In this document: piece by piece, positions 41,675-49,908 of the stretch
Layout of the letters: every line of letters begins with the position of its first letter
How positions within the stretch are numbered: the first letter of the stretch is position 1
DNA from: Hyphomicrobiales bacterium
GTDB taxonomy: Bacteria > Pseudomonadota > Alphaproteobacteria > Rhizobiales > Rhizobiaceae
Assembly (NCBI GenBank): GCA_900469445.1
Contig: UBXM01000010.1
Coordinates: 110,215-174,214, forward strand
Reading direction: 5' to 3'
DNA: 64,000 bases
Translations under genes and position numbers: made by a program
Notes under the pieces: generated by a model
Database searches by the model: none
Seen by the model: only the letters and a program-made list of their open reading frames with translations
What the model was told of the DNA's origin: nothing

Positions 41675-41817
41675 CGTGTCTCTCCCTTGGTTCGAAATTT
41701 GAAAGTCGTGTTACTGAATTAGAATCTGCGCGGACTTTTGCACGCTACGGCGATCCCGCTCAAGCCGGAACCGGGCGTGCAATGCCGCAAAAACGACAGG
41801 TCGTGATCACGCTTTGA

Positions 41818-42435
41818 TCAGCGCGGTTCTATGATCGGAACATGAGGCGCCAGATCGCGCGACATGCGTCCATCGAGGCGCGGGTCGTCGCAGATTTCGA
41901 CCATGAAGGCGTAAGGGGTGAAGCCGGACCGCTGGTAGAAGGCGAGCGCCGCCGGATGATCGAAATTGCAGGTATGGACCCAGAAACGCCTGATCGGTCG
42001 CGACCAGGCGTTTTGGATTGCGGCATTCATCAGAATGCGCCCTGAACCATTGCCGATCGCCTCCGTCACCACGCCGAAGAAGGCGATTTCGCATTCGCCT
42101 TCTTCGCGGAAATCGAGCTCCAGCAGCCCCAGCCGGCGTTCGCCGTCGGTCAGGACATAGATTTCGATCAGCGGATCGGTGAGGATCGCTTCCAGCTCTG
42201 CATCGGGCATGACCAGCCGCGAAACCCACAGCCATTCCTCGCCGACGCGCCGATACAGGTCACGATATTCGTCAACGGCAGGCGTGGGCCAGCGCTCGAC
42301 CCGCAGACCGTTTGCCGGCGGCAGAGGTCTAGCCGCCGGGCGCTCGAACATCTCGAGGCAGGTGACCATGTTGGCGAGCTTTCCCGCGGGAACGGGAGAG
42401 TAGCCGAAAGGGAGCGTGGGGTTCGACGTTTGCAT
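41818..42435 (-). CDS. GNAT acetyltransferase
   Basis: A 205-residue GNAT-family protein. The acetyl-CoA binding block IGNGSGRILMNAAIQNAW and the C-terminal NFDHPAALAFYQRSGFTPY are clear. An N-terminal extension of ~60 residues precedes the core. The substrate is unknown. It lies between adhC and an unknown gene with no obvious operon partner. Confidence 0.88.
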   Translation of the reverse strand: MQTSNPTLPFGYSPVPAGKLANMVTCLEMFERPAARPLPPANGLRVERWPTPAVDEYRDLYRRVGEEWLWVSRLVMPDAELEAILTDPLIEIYVLTDGERRLGLLELDFREEGECEIAFFGVVTEAIGNGSGRILMNAAIQNAWSRPIRRFWVHTCNFDHPAALAFYQRSGFTPYAFMVEICDDPRLDGRMSRDLAPHVPIIEPR

Positions 42436-42492
42436 GTGCTCTTGGACTGTTTTGCCCGGCGCATGTCAACCGCCCGCGAGGAAATTTCGGCG

Positions 42493-43197
42493 TCAGGCGA
42501 CGCGCTCGCCCCTTGCTTCGACATCGTCCCTGGTCTGAAGCCACGGGTGAGAGCGAAGGCTGGCGACACGCCGCTCCTCTCCTGCCGCATGCTCCATCAC
42601 GTCCTGCCAGCCCGGATGATTGTCCCGATGGCGCACGACATCGTCGATCATGGCGAGGCTGGACGCTTCCAGCGCCGAAATGCAGAGATGTCCGCCATCG
42701 ATCCTGCATCTCAGAAGCCGCCAGATATAGGCCATGTCGTCGGCGGTGATGCCGGCGTGACGCGCGCAGCCATAGGTCGTTTCCGCCGGGGCCAGCAGCC
42801 GGTGACGCAACTGGTCCAGCGCGAAGGCCGACAGGATGTCCGGACAGCTGTCGGCGCGCTCGATCGCGTGCAGAAGCGTTTCGAGCTGCAACGGATTTCC
42901 CACATGGCCATCCAGCGCAAGTGCGCGGATCAGCCATGCAGCGTTCGCCGCATCGAGGCGACCTCGGGGCGGGGCCGTGTCGACGATGAACGCCGTCAGC
43001 TGCTCGACGAAATAGGTCGGCCAGTCGTCACAATGGACCGGACACATATCGTTCAAGGCCAGAAGCAGGAGCGCGTCGTCGTAACTGCGGATTCCGTTCG
43101 TGAAGGCGTATTTTCGCAGAATCAACAGGTCATGCCTGTCGATGCGGCCCTTTCCGGCGATGACACATGCCGGAAAAGAAAAGCGTATGCCGCTCAT
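42493..43197 (-). CDS. Hypothetical protein
   Basis: A 234-residue soluble, mostly helical protein with scattered cysteines (MCPVHCDDW, SCPDI, YGCARHA, RRCRIDGGHLC-like). An ID-x-HDLLILRKYAF segment near the N-terminus is followed by amphipathic helices. No signal peptide or catalytic motif is evident. I do not recognise a family; codon use matches the neighbours. Confidence 0.6.
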   Translation of the reverse strand: MSGIRFSFPACVIAGKGRIDRHDLLILRKYAFTNGIRSYDDALLLLALNDMCPVHCDDWPTYFVEQLTAFIVDTAPPRGRLDAANAAWLIRALALDGHVGNPLQLETLLHAIERADSCPDILSAFALDQLRHRLLAPAETTYGCARHAGITADDMAYIWRLLRCRIDGGHLCISALEASSLAMIDDVVRHRDNHPGWQDVMEHAAGEERRVASLRSHPWLQTRDDVEARGERVA

Positions 43198-43281
43198 CTC
43201 TTTCTCCGTTTCATCATGAAACTGATATTGCTCTTATTTCGGAGAAGTTGAGAGGCAGACAACAAGGGCGGTTAACGAAGA

Positions 43282-44214
43282 CTAGCCGAGCGGTGGTTCG
43301 GCCGAAATCTGTCTCACCCTGATACGTTCACGCCAGATGATGAACAGGCCGGAAGCGACGATGATGCCGATCCCGAGCCATTTGGATGCGGTCGGGAAAT
43401 CGGAAAACAGGAGATATCCGAGCACGGTTGCCGAGATGATCTCGAAATATTGAAACGGCGCCAGAAGCGACAGCGGCGCCATGCGGAAGGCGCGGACCAC
43501 AAGCAGGTGCACATAGCCCGACAGGCTGCCGAGTATGATGAGCAGCAGCAGGCCGAGACCGGACGAGGGCAGGGAGGCTTCGAACTCCACGGGATAGACG
43601 AAATGCCCGGCCAGCAGCCCCACGGTCATGAACAATGTGCCGCCGACACCGGCGACGAACTGCATGGTCAGCGGCGAATCAGCGTCACCGATGGCGCGAT
43701 TGAGAAACAGGTACAGCGTGTAGAGAAAGGCACAGAGGACCGGCAGCAGCGCCGTCCAGCCGAAGATCTCGTAGCTCGGCTGGATGACGATCATCGCCCC
43801 GCCGAAACCGACGGCGATGGCAAGCCATCTGCGCCATCCGACCTTCTCGCCGAGAAAAAGCGCCGACATCATCGTCAGCATGAAGGGTTCGACGAAATAG
43901 ATGGCGAAAACGTCTGCCAGCGGCATGTATTTGACCGCCATGAAGAACATCAGGCTGGCTGCGGCGTGCAGCGCGCCGCGCAGAAGATTCATCCACGGGC
44001 GTTTGCCGCCACGGAGTGCGCCGGGAACGAAAAAGGCGATCGGCAGCAACGCCAGGAACTGGAAAAAGAACCGGTAGAAGGTCACCTGGCCCGGCGACAT
44101 GGTCTCGAAGGTCGCCATATACTTGGCGATCGCATCCATCATAGGCAGGACGACCATGCAGGCCGCCATGATCGCCATGCCCTTGATCGGATTTTGCGGC
44201 TGAGAATCGGGCAT
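43282..44214 (-). CDS. DMT-superfamily (EamA) transporter
   Basis: A 310-residue membrane protein with ten helices as two EamA repeats. VVLPMMDAIAKYMATF, FVEPFMLTMMSALFLGEKVGWRRW and the second-half FQYFEIISATVLGYLLFSD are typical of the drug/metabolite superfamily. Substrate unknown; amino-acid or metabolite export is usual. The ATG at 44214 is used; a GTG at 44223 is an alternative. Confidence 0.9.
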   Translation of the reverse strand: MPDSQPQNPIKGMAIMAACMVVLPMMDAIAKYMATFETMSPGQVTFYRFFFQFLALLPIAFFVPGALRGGKRPWMNLLRGALHAAASLMFFMAVKYMPLADVFAIYFVEPFMLTMMSALFLGEKVGWRRWLAIAVGFGGAMIVIQPSYEIFGWTALLPVLCAFLYTLYLFLNRAIGDADSPLTMQFVAGVGGTLFMTVGLLAGHFVYPVEFEASLPSSGLGLLLLIILGSLSGYVHLLVVRAFRMAPLSLLAPFQYFEIISATVLGYLLFSDFPTASKWLGIGIIVASGLFIIWRERIRVRQISAEPPLG

Positions 44215-44405
44215 CGGCGTCACTCTTGTGGCTGAAGAGTTGAACCATAGCCGGCAACGGGGTTCAAGCTGAAGTCCGCGCCGCTTTACCCGGATCTTTC
44301 ACCGCGAAAATCACGCGACCGTACACAGGGCCGCCGGGTGTGTTTCGTCCCTGTACACGTGACGGTTTTGCGTCGACAGTTTCCTTGTTGATTCGAGGAA
44401 AGCCG

Positions 44406-44939
44406 ATGAAGCTGATATCGCCGCTTGCGCTTGTCCTGACGGTTGCGTTTTCACAATACGCATCCGCCGGGGATCTGGTGGATGAAGTTCGCATCGGCGT
44501 CGGCGGTGTGATCCAGAGCGACAGTTCCAGGGACAAGGGCGCCGTCGGATCGGCGGAAATCTATTTCGCTCCTTTCGTATCCTCCCAGACAGGGGCTGCC
44601 GGCGTGTTTCTGGAGCCTCGCATCCAGCTCGGCGTCTCTGGTGGCCCGAGCGCGACCGACCAGGTTTATGCGGGGTTGAACTGGCATGTGCCGCTCGGCG
44701 ACACATTTTTTGCAGAAGCCGGCATCGGCGGTACCGTGCATAACGGCAGTCTCGATAGCGGCGACGATCCCCGGCTGGGATGCCGGCTGCTGTTTCGCGA
44801 GCATGTGGCGCTCGGTATCCGCATTACCGACACCGTCAATCTGATGGCGACGGCGGATCATTCGTCTCATGCTAATCTATGTGACGGTCCGAACGACGGT
44901 CTGACCCATGCGGGGATTGCGCTCGGCGTAAAGTTCTAG
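44406..44939 (+). CDS. PagL-like outer-membrane acyloxyacyl hydrolase family protein
   Basis: A 177-residue protein with a signal peptide (cleavage after QYASA) and alternating beta strands ending in GVKF, the shape of a small outer-membrane barrel. ADHSSHANLCDGPNDGL near the C-terminus resembles the PagL active-site stretch HxSNA...NxG. PagL removes a 3-O-acyl chain from lipid A. The expected catalytic Glu seems to be Thr here, so activity is uncertain. GAGGAAAG precedes the ATG at 44406. Confidence 0.75.
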   Translation: MKLISPLALVLTVAFSQYASAGDLVDEVRIGVGGVIQSDSSRDKGAVGSAEIYFAPFVSSQTGAAGVFLEPRIQLGVSGGPSATDQVYAGLNWHVPLGDTFFAEAGIGGTVHNGSLDSGDDPRLGCRLLFREHVALGIRITDTVNLMATADHSSHANLCDGPNDGLTHAGIALGVKF

Positions 44940-45054
44940 ACGGTACCGAAAGCTCCTCACGATTGGCCACAAACGGGCGTCATCATCGCATGTGACTACT
45001 GGCGCGGCCGAGGCAGCGTACCTATCTGCCCTGTCGTAAATCAGGAGACCAAGT

Positions 45055-45354
45055 TTGTCGGAATTCATTAGTTATCTATTTGCCATCTTTGTCGTGACGC
45101 CGCTTCAGGCTGAATTGTCGGAGCGTTTGCAGGGTGTGCCGTCGCAGGAGCTCGTCGAAGCCGGCAAGTCCTGCATTTCGGTCGAGGCGCCGGAATTGCT
45201 GCGTTACGCCCAGGAAAACTGGGGCTGGGCGGCGGCCAATGCAATCGGTGTCGGTGCCGGCCTGGTCGACCCCGTGACGCTGCTTCCCAAAGAGAACGAA
45301 AATTGCCGTCTGGTGATCCAGTCTCTGGCCGCCGAAGGGTCTCGCAACGCCTGA
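45055..45354 (+). CDS. Hypothetical protein with TTG start
   Basis: A 99-residue protein beginning at a TTG (45055) with AGGAG seven bases upstream; no internal ATG exists. The N-terminus is hydrophobic (FISYLFAIFVVTPLQA), possibly a signal peptide, and two cysteines (KSCISV, NENCRL) could pair after export. I do not recognise a family. A strong terminator follows. Confidence 0.6.
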   Translation: MSEFISYLFAIFVVTPLQAELSERLQGVPSQELVEAGKSCISVEAPELLRYAQENWGWAAANAIGVGAGLVDPVTLLPKENENCRLVIQSLAAEGSRNA

Positions 45355-45392
45355 AACGAGCCGATGCTGTCGTAAATCGACATGCTCAACCG

Positions 45393-45430
45393 ATCTCCCA
45401 CGGCATTGCGCCACGTGGGAGATTTTTTTG
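45393..45430 (+). terminator. Rho-independent terminator
   Basis: A 10-bp stem ATCTCCCACG/CGTGGGAGAT with an 11-base loop, then seven T. It ends the transcript of the gene at 45055-45354. Confidence 0.9.
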
Positions 45431-45454
45431 GTAAGCCTTTGCCAGAAAACAAAA

Positions 45455-45474
45455 AACCCGGCCGAAGCCGGGTT
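45455..45474 (-). terminator. Terminator of tRNA-Leu
   Basis: On the minus strand AACCCGGC-TTCG-GCCGGGTT, an 8-bp stem with a stable UUCG loop, followed by TTTTGTTTT. It begins a few bases after the tRNA CCA end. Confidence 0.9.
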
Positions 45475-45478
45475 CTTT

Positions 45479-45563
45479 TGGTGCGGTCGAGAAGACTCGA
45501 ACTTCCACGGGTTGCCCCACAGCGACCTCAACGCTGCGCGTCTACCAATTCCGCCACGACCGC
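45479..45563 (-). tRNA. tRNA-Leu (anticodon GAG)
   Basis: An 85-base tRNA with a long variable arm, as expected for leucine. The acceptor stem GCGGTCG/CGACCGC, D-arm GGCGGAATTGGTAGACGC, anticodon arm CAGCG-TTGAGGT-CGCTG (anticodon GAG, reading CUC/CUU) and T-arm AGTTCGAGTCT are all intact. The CCA end is encoded (45479-45481). It has its own promoter and terminator. Confidence 0.96.
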
Positions 45564-45598
45564 ATCGTGGTAGAGCCGATTTGCTTCGGCGAGGGAGC

Positions 45599-45626
45599 AT
45601 CTAGCAAATGGATTCCGGCTGCACAA
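45599..45626 (-). promoter_or_regulatory. Promoter of tRNA-Leu
   Basis: On the minus strand TTGTGC (45621-45626), a 16-base spacer and CTAGAT (45599-45604), close to the alphaproteobacterial consensus. The start would be about 30 bases before the mature tRNA 5' end. Confidence 0.55.
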
Positions 45627-45761
45627 GTGTGCCGTGACAGTTTTTTGAAGGAAAAAAACAAAGTCCACAGGCCCGCCCTTGGGTCCCCTATGTGAAGTCC
45701 TTGTTTTGTGGGCTGGAGAGCCGTCTTGCCAATCCACAATCTTCTTGTCAGAAGGCCTGTC

Positions 45762-46484
45762 ATGCAAACACGTACAGATCTCGACCATCAGATGTTCCCC
45801 GCTGCGCACTGTCCGCCGGTGCGCTGGCGCATCTCGGACTGTCCCGTGCCCTATGAAGAGGCGCTTGCGACAATGGAGCGGGAAGTTGCCGCGATCGCCG
45901 ACGGCACGGCGGATGAGCTCGTCTGGCTGCTGGAGCACCCGCCGCTTTACACGGCCGGCACAAGCGCCAATTCCGCCGACCTGATCGAACCGAACCGATT
46001 CCCTGTCTTCGAGACCGGCCGCGGCGGCGAATATACCTATCATGGTCCCGGCCAGCGAGTTGCCTATGTCATGCTCGACCTGAAACGCCGCCGTCCGGAC
46101 GTGCGCGCCTATGTCGCCGCGCTGGAACAGCTGGTCATCCAGACGCTGGAACTGATGAATGTTCGCGGAGAGCGGCGCGAGGACCGGGTCGGTGTCTGGG
46201 TTCAGAGACCTGAAAAGCCGAGGCTGCCGGATGGCAGCATGGCGGAAGACAAGATCGCCGCCTTCGGTATTCGCCTGCGCCGCTGGGTGAGCTTTCACGG
46301 GCTGGCGCTCAATGTCGATCCGGACCTGTCGCATTTTTCCGGCATCGTGCCTTGTGGCGTCACATCTTATGGGGTGACGAGCCTTGTCGATCTCGGCATG
46401 CTTGTCCTGATGGAAGATGTGGATATCCGGCTGCGTCAGGCATTCGAAGAGATTTTCGGACCGACGGTCATCGAGAAGGCGTGA
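45762..46484 (+). CDS. lipB: Octanoyltransferase LipB
   Basis: A 240-residue enzyme that transfers octanoate from acyl carrier protein to lipoyl domains such as Gcv[19 protein letters not shown], the lysine in [14 protein letters not shown] and the cysteine in [15 protein letters not shown] are the family marks. The start at 45762 has GAAGG upstream and drops an 18-residue spurious extension. The OsmC gene begins three bases after its stop. Confidence 0.96.
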   Translation: MQTRTDLDHQMFPAAHCPPVRWRISDCPVPYEEALATMEREVAAIADGTADELVWLLEHPPLYTAGTSANSADLIEPNRFPVFETGRGGEYTYHGPGQRVAYVMLDLKRRRPDVRAYVAALEQLVIQTLELMNVRGERREDRVGVWVQRPEKPRLPDGSMAEDKIAAFGIRLRRWVSFHGLALNVDPDLSHFSGIVPCGVTSYGVTSLVDLGMLVLMEDVDIRLRQAFEEIFGPTVIEKA

Positions 46485-46486
46485 AA

Positions 46487-46909
46487 ATGGTAGACGTGAA
46501 GATCAAGAAACGCCAGATCGGCGCGGTTGCCCGGCTTGAACGCAATGGTCACCCGGTGGTGACGAGCCGCACGGGAGGCGAGATCGGCGTTGTCACCGGC
46601 GCGTCGGAAGAAGGTTACAATCCGCTCGACCTGATGTTCGCGTCGCTTTCCGCCTGCCTCGTTCTCAGCGCGCGGATCGCCGCCAGCAAAATCGGTCTGC
46701 TTTCCAGATTCGATGGCGCTTCGGCTGATGTCACGGGTGAAAAATCCGCCGAAGAACCATTCCGAATCGAGAGATTTGTCGTCCGGATCACGGTCGACGG
46801 TGATCTCAGCGAGAGCGAACGTCACCGGATCGTCGAGATGGCCGAGGATATCTGCACCGTCAGCAATACGCTGAAAAGCACCCCGGCCATTTCGCTTTCG
46901 ATCGACTGA
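46487..46909 (+). CDS. OsmC family protein
   Basis: A 140-residue OsmC/Ohr-fold protein. GGEIGVVTGASEEGYNPLDL and SLSACLVLSARIAASKIG carry the first conserved cysteine region; a second cysteine occurs in EDICTVSNTL. Members reduce organic hydroperoxides using lipoyl-bound thiols. Its tight link to lipB is of interest because lipoylated protein is the known reductant for Ohr/OsmC. Confidence 0.9.
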   Translation: MVDVKIKKRQIGAVARLERNGHPVVTSRTGGEIGVVTGASEEGYNPLDLMFASLSACLVLSARIAASKIGLLSRFDGASADVTGEKSAEEPFRIERFVVRITVDGDLSESERHRIVEMAEDICTVSNTLKSTPAISLSID

Positions 46910-46913
46910 TCGC

Positions 46914-47411
46914 TCAGTTGTCGTCGGGAATGCGGCTGTCCACGCCAGCGAGCCGCAGATGATTGACGATCCTGCCGACGCCTGCAACATTCTGCGTTGC
47001 ATGGATGATACGATGTGAGGTCGCGGCATCGTCCACCTGGCCTTCGATCGTCACGGTGTTGCGATCGACATGGATGTCGATCAAGTCCATGTCGACAATG
47101 CCGAGAACGTCGATGGCATCGGTAATCCGCTCCTCCAGGTCGTCCCAGTCCTCAAGCCCCGCTGTTCCGGGGCGCAGGCTGTCGCGCTGGGGTTCTTCAA
47201 GTCCGTCGAAACCGGCTTCGTCAACCAGAAAGCCCGGATTGCGGTCTTTCTCCGTGCTCGGGCCCGACTTGCCGTAGGCAGCATTGTCGAGCGGGCCGGA
47301 TGCCGCGCCCGGCTTGTCGGCATAAGGCCAGCCGTCATCAATGTTTCGATCGTCGTAGTCGCGAAAATCTTCTTCCCGCGAAATGTCGTCGATATCCCTT
47401 TTCGGTGACAT
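46914..47411 (-). CDS. BON-domain protein with acidic N-terminus
   Basis: A 165-residue protein. The first ~90 residues are acidic and probably disordered (RDIDDISREEDFRDYDDRNI). The C-terminal ~65 residues form a BON domain (ITDAIDVLGIVDMDLIDIHV, TIEGQVDDAATSHRI, VGRIVNHLRL). BON domains bind membranes or assist envelope stress responses. No signal peptide is visible. It follows a second BON gene on the same strand. Confidence 0.85.
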   Translation of the reverse strand: MSPKRDIDDISREEDFRDYDDRNIDDGWPYADKPGAASGPLDNAAYGKSGPSTEKDRNPGFLVDEAGFDGLEEPQRDSLRPGTAGLEDWDDLEERITDAIDVLGIVDMDLIDIHVDRNTVTIEGQVDDAATSHRIIHATQNVAGVGRIVNHLRLAGVDSRIPDDN

Positions 47412-47449
47412 CGTGACCTCCTTGCCTTTGGTGCGTCGTATGGGGGCAA

Positions 47450-47701
47450 TCAGCCCGACATTTTGCCGGTATTGCCGGTCAGGGTTAGATGATTTTCAAC
47501 GTCATGGACGCCATCCATCGTTTCGGTCGCCAAAATGACTTTGCGTGCCGACATAATGTTGTCCACAGCGCCTTCCAGCACAACCGTGGTTCCTTCAACA
47601 TGCGCTTCGACCGCCGATGCATCGACATCCGGCAGCGATGCGAGGCGTGCGGCCACTTCGCTATCAAGGTTCTTGCCGTCATTATTGGACATTCCGGTCA
47701 T
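47450..47701 (-). CDS. Small BON-domain protein
   Basis: An 83-residue protein that is almost only a BON domain: LDSEVAARLASLPDVDASAV, VVLEGAVDNIMSARKVI and VHDVENHLTLTG. There is no signal peptide. GAGGAG lies before the ATG. It sits 38 bases upstream of the larger BON gene, so the two likely act together. Confidence 0.85.
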   Translation of the reverse strand: MTGMSNNDGKNLDSEVAARLASLPDVDASAVEAHVEGTTVVLEGAVDNIMSARKVILATETMDGVHDVENHLTLTGNTGKMSG

Positions 47702-47766
47702 GGTCTTGCTCCTCGTTGAACCATGAGCCGTTAACGCACCAAAGCCCCGTCGGTTCTATGCTAAGG

Positions 47767-48258
47767 TCATTTTTCCTTCTGCCACTTGCGCACCAGCCTC
47801 TCGCGCTTGAGCCGCGACAGGCGGCGCAGCCAGAAGATGCCGTCGAGCTGGTCGATTTCATGCTGGATGCAGACGGCATGGAAATCACGTGCTTCTTCTT
47901 CGATGACCTTGCCGGCAAGATCCTGATAGCGAAGCCTGATTGCCCGCGGGCGTTCCACCTCATCCGTTGCGCCGGGCATGGAAACGCTGCCTTCCATATG
48001 CCGGATCGTCTCGGCGCTCGTCGATAGAAGTTCCGGGTTGACGTAATAGAGCGGTCCCTGATCCGGCGAGAGTTCCAGTACGAAGAGACGCCGGAAGACA
48101 CCGATATGCGCCGCCGTTATGCCGACGCCGGGCGCGGCACGCATTGTTTCAAGCAGGTCCTGCGCCAGCACGGTCAGTTCGTCATCGAATCGCGTGACCG
48201 GCTCGCAGGGCTTTGAAAGGCCGGGGTCGGGATAGGTCAGAATGGGACGGACGGTCAT
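47767..48258 (-). CDS. Peptide deformylase homologue with lost metal ligands
   Basis: A 163-residue protein of the deformylase fold. Motif I reads GVGITAAHIG (Gln replaced by His). Motif II, normally EGCLS, reads EGSVS, so the metal-binding Cys is Ser. Motif III, normally HExDH, reads HEIDQ, so one of two metal-binding His is Gln. Two of the three ligands are therefore gone. It is unlikely to deformylate Met; a binding or regulatory role on the ribosome is possible. An intact deformylase must be encoded elsewhere. Confidence 0.9.
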   Translation of the reverse strand: MTVRPILTYPDPGLSKPCEPVTRFDDELTVLAQDLLETMRAAPGVGITAAHIGVFRRLFVLELSPDQGPLYYVNPELLSTSAETIRHMEGSVSMPGATDEVERPRAIRLRYQDLAGKVIEEEARDFHAVCIQHEIDQLDGIFWLRRLSRLKRERLVRKWQKEK

Positions 48259-48432
48259 ATCGTTCTCTTTCCGCGGCGTGGCGACAGATCTGCCACGTCT
48301 TACAAAATCCGGTTCGAAGGTGCTTTGTAGCTGTCGATAATATTACTTCAGTCTTTCATGCTATCTGATTGTTGACTATATGTTTTCCGTCGCTATTCCG
48401 GCAGTGGCGATCGTGCAAGGCGAGGGCGTTTG

Positions 48433-49848
48433 ATGAGTGATATGCAGGACGATACCCTCATCGGCCAGAAGACCGGCGGCGAAGGACACGACATCTATTC
48501 CGAAGACGGATCGATCCGGTCCGACTTCCTTGCGCGTGTCGGTGCGGCAATCGCCGACCGCGATGTACTCTTCCTGCGCCAGAACGTTGCCAAGCTGCAC
48601 GAATCGGAACTCGGCGACCTGCTCGAATCGATCCTGCCGGATCAGCGTCTCGCGCTGGTCAAACTGCTCGGCAAGGATTTCGACCTTACGGCGCTGACCG
48701 AAGTCGACGAGGCCATCCGCCTCGAAATCGTCGACCAGATGCCGAACGAGCAGATCGCGGCGGCGATCGGCGAACTCGATTCGGATGATGCCGTCTATAT
48801 TCTCGAAGACCTCGATCATCAGGACCGGGAAGAAATCCTCGCGCAGCTGCCGTTTACCGAACGGGTACGTTTGCTGCGGGCGCTGGACTATCCCGAAAGC
48901 TCGGCCGGCCGGCGCATGCAGACGGAATTCGTCGCCGTGCCGCCGTTCTGGACCGTCGGTCAGACGATCGACTATCTGCGTGACGAGGAAAATCTGCCGG
49001 AGAGCTTTTCCCAGATCTTCGTCATCGATCCGACGTTCCGGCTGCTCGGTATCATCGATCTCGACCGGATCCTGCGCTGCAAGCGGCAGGTCAGGATCGA
49101 AACGATCATGCGGGAAACCAATCACCCGATCCCGGCCGACATGGACCAGGAAGAAGCCGCCCAGATTTTCGAGCAATACGACCTTCTGTCTGCTGCCGTC
49201 GTCGACGACAATGGCCGTCTTGTCGGCGTGCTGACTATCGATGACGTGGTCGACGTGATCCAGGAAGAGGCGGAAGAGGACTTTCGCCGCCTTTCCGGCG
49301 TCGGTGACGAAGAACTGTCCGATACGGTCAAGGACACTTCGCGGTCGCGTGTGCCGTGGCTGATGGTCAATCTCGTTACCGCTTTCCTGTCGGCATCCGT
49401 GATCGGACTGTTCGAGGCGACGATCGAGGAGATCGTCGCACTTGCCATCCTGATGCCGATCGTTGCCGGCATGGGCGGCAATGCCGGTTCGCAGACCATG
49501 ACGGTGACGGTGCGAGCGCTCGCAACCCGCGACCTGGACATCCATAATTCATGGCGTGTCGTGCGCCGTGAGGCCGGTGTCGGCCTGATCAACGGTGCGC
49601 TGTTTGGAACCGTCGTGGGATCGGTGGCCGGCTGGTGGTTTGCGGATTATCAGCTCGGAATGGTGATCGCCTCTGCGATGATCATCAATATGTTCGCGGC
49701 CGCCATGGCCGGCATGATGATTCCGATCCTGCTCGACAAGGCGGGAACCGATCCCGCCGTTTCCTCGGCCGTGTTCGTGACTGCAATCACCGACATGACC
49801 GGCTTCATGAGCTTTCTCGGTCTTGCGACACTGTGGCTGCTGCATTAG
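48433..49848 (+). CDS. mgtE: Magnesium transporter MgtE
   Basis: A 471-residue MgtE. The N-terminal superhelical domain (LHESELGDLLESILPDQR and repeats), two CBS domains (about 160-280) and a C-terminal five-helix pore domain (MVNLVTAFLSASVIG, MPIVAGMGGNAGSQTM) are in the usual order. It admits magnesium and is gated by cytoplasmic magnesium. The ATG at 48433 is preferred over a TTG three bases upstream. Confidence 0.96.
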   Translation: MSDMQDDTLIGQKTGGEGHDIYSEDGSIRSDFLARVGAAIADRDVLFLRQNVAKLHESELGDLLESILPDQRLALVKLLGKDFDLTALTEVDEAIRLEIVDQMPNEQIAAAIGELDSDDAVYILEDLDHQDREEILAQLPFTERVRLLRALDYPESSAGRRMQTEFVAVPPFWTVGQTIDYLRDEENLPESFSQIFVIDPTFRLLGIIDLDRILRCKRQVRIETIMRETNHPIPADMDQEEAAQIFEQYDLLSAAVVDDNGRLVGVLTIDDVVDVIQEEAEEDFRRLSGVGDEELSDTVKDTSRSRVPWLMVNLVTAFLSASVIGLFEATIEEIVALAILMPIVAGMGGNAGSQTMTVTVRALATRDLDIHNSWRVVRREAGVGLINGALFGTVVGSVAGWWFADYQLGMVIASAMIINMFAAAMAGMMIPILLDKAGTDPAVSSAVFVTAITDMTGFMSFLGLATLWLLH

Positions 49849-49855
49849 GCGCGGT

Positions 49856-49877
49856 TTGACTGTTACGTAAAAGTCAA
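49856..49877. promoter_or_regulatory. 22-bp dyad in the MerR gene promoter
   Basis: TTGACT, then G, then the palindrome TTACGTAA, then A, then AGTCAA. The 22 bases are symmetric except at positions 7 and 16. TTGACT also serves as a -35 box, with TATTTT 17 bases later (49879-49884). MerR regulators bind dyads between -35 and -10, so this is probably the autoregulatory operator of the gene at 49909. Confidence 0.65.
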
Positions 49878-49908
49878 TTATTTTCGCGGGCCACAGCAAG
49901 GAACCGAC

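Noticed and set aside
45563..45761. Attachment site or genomic island at tRNA-Leu
   Set aside because: No integrase and no repeat of the tRNA 3' end nearby; lipB follows directly.
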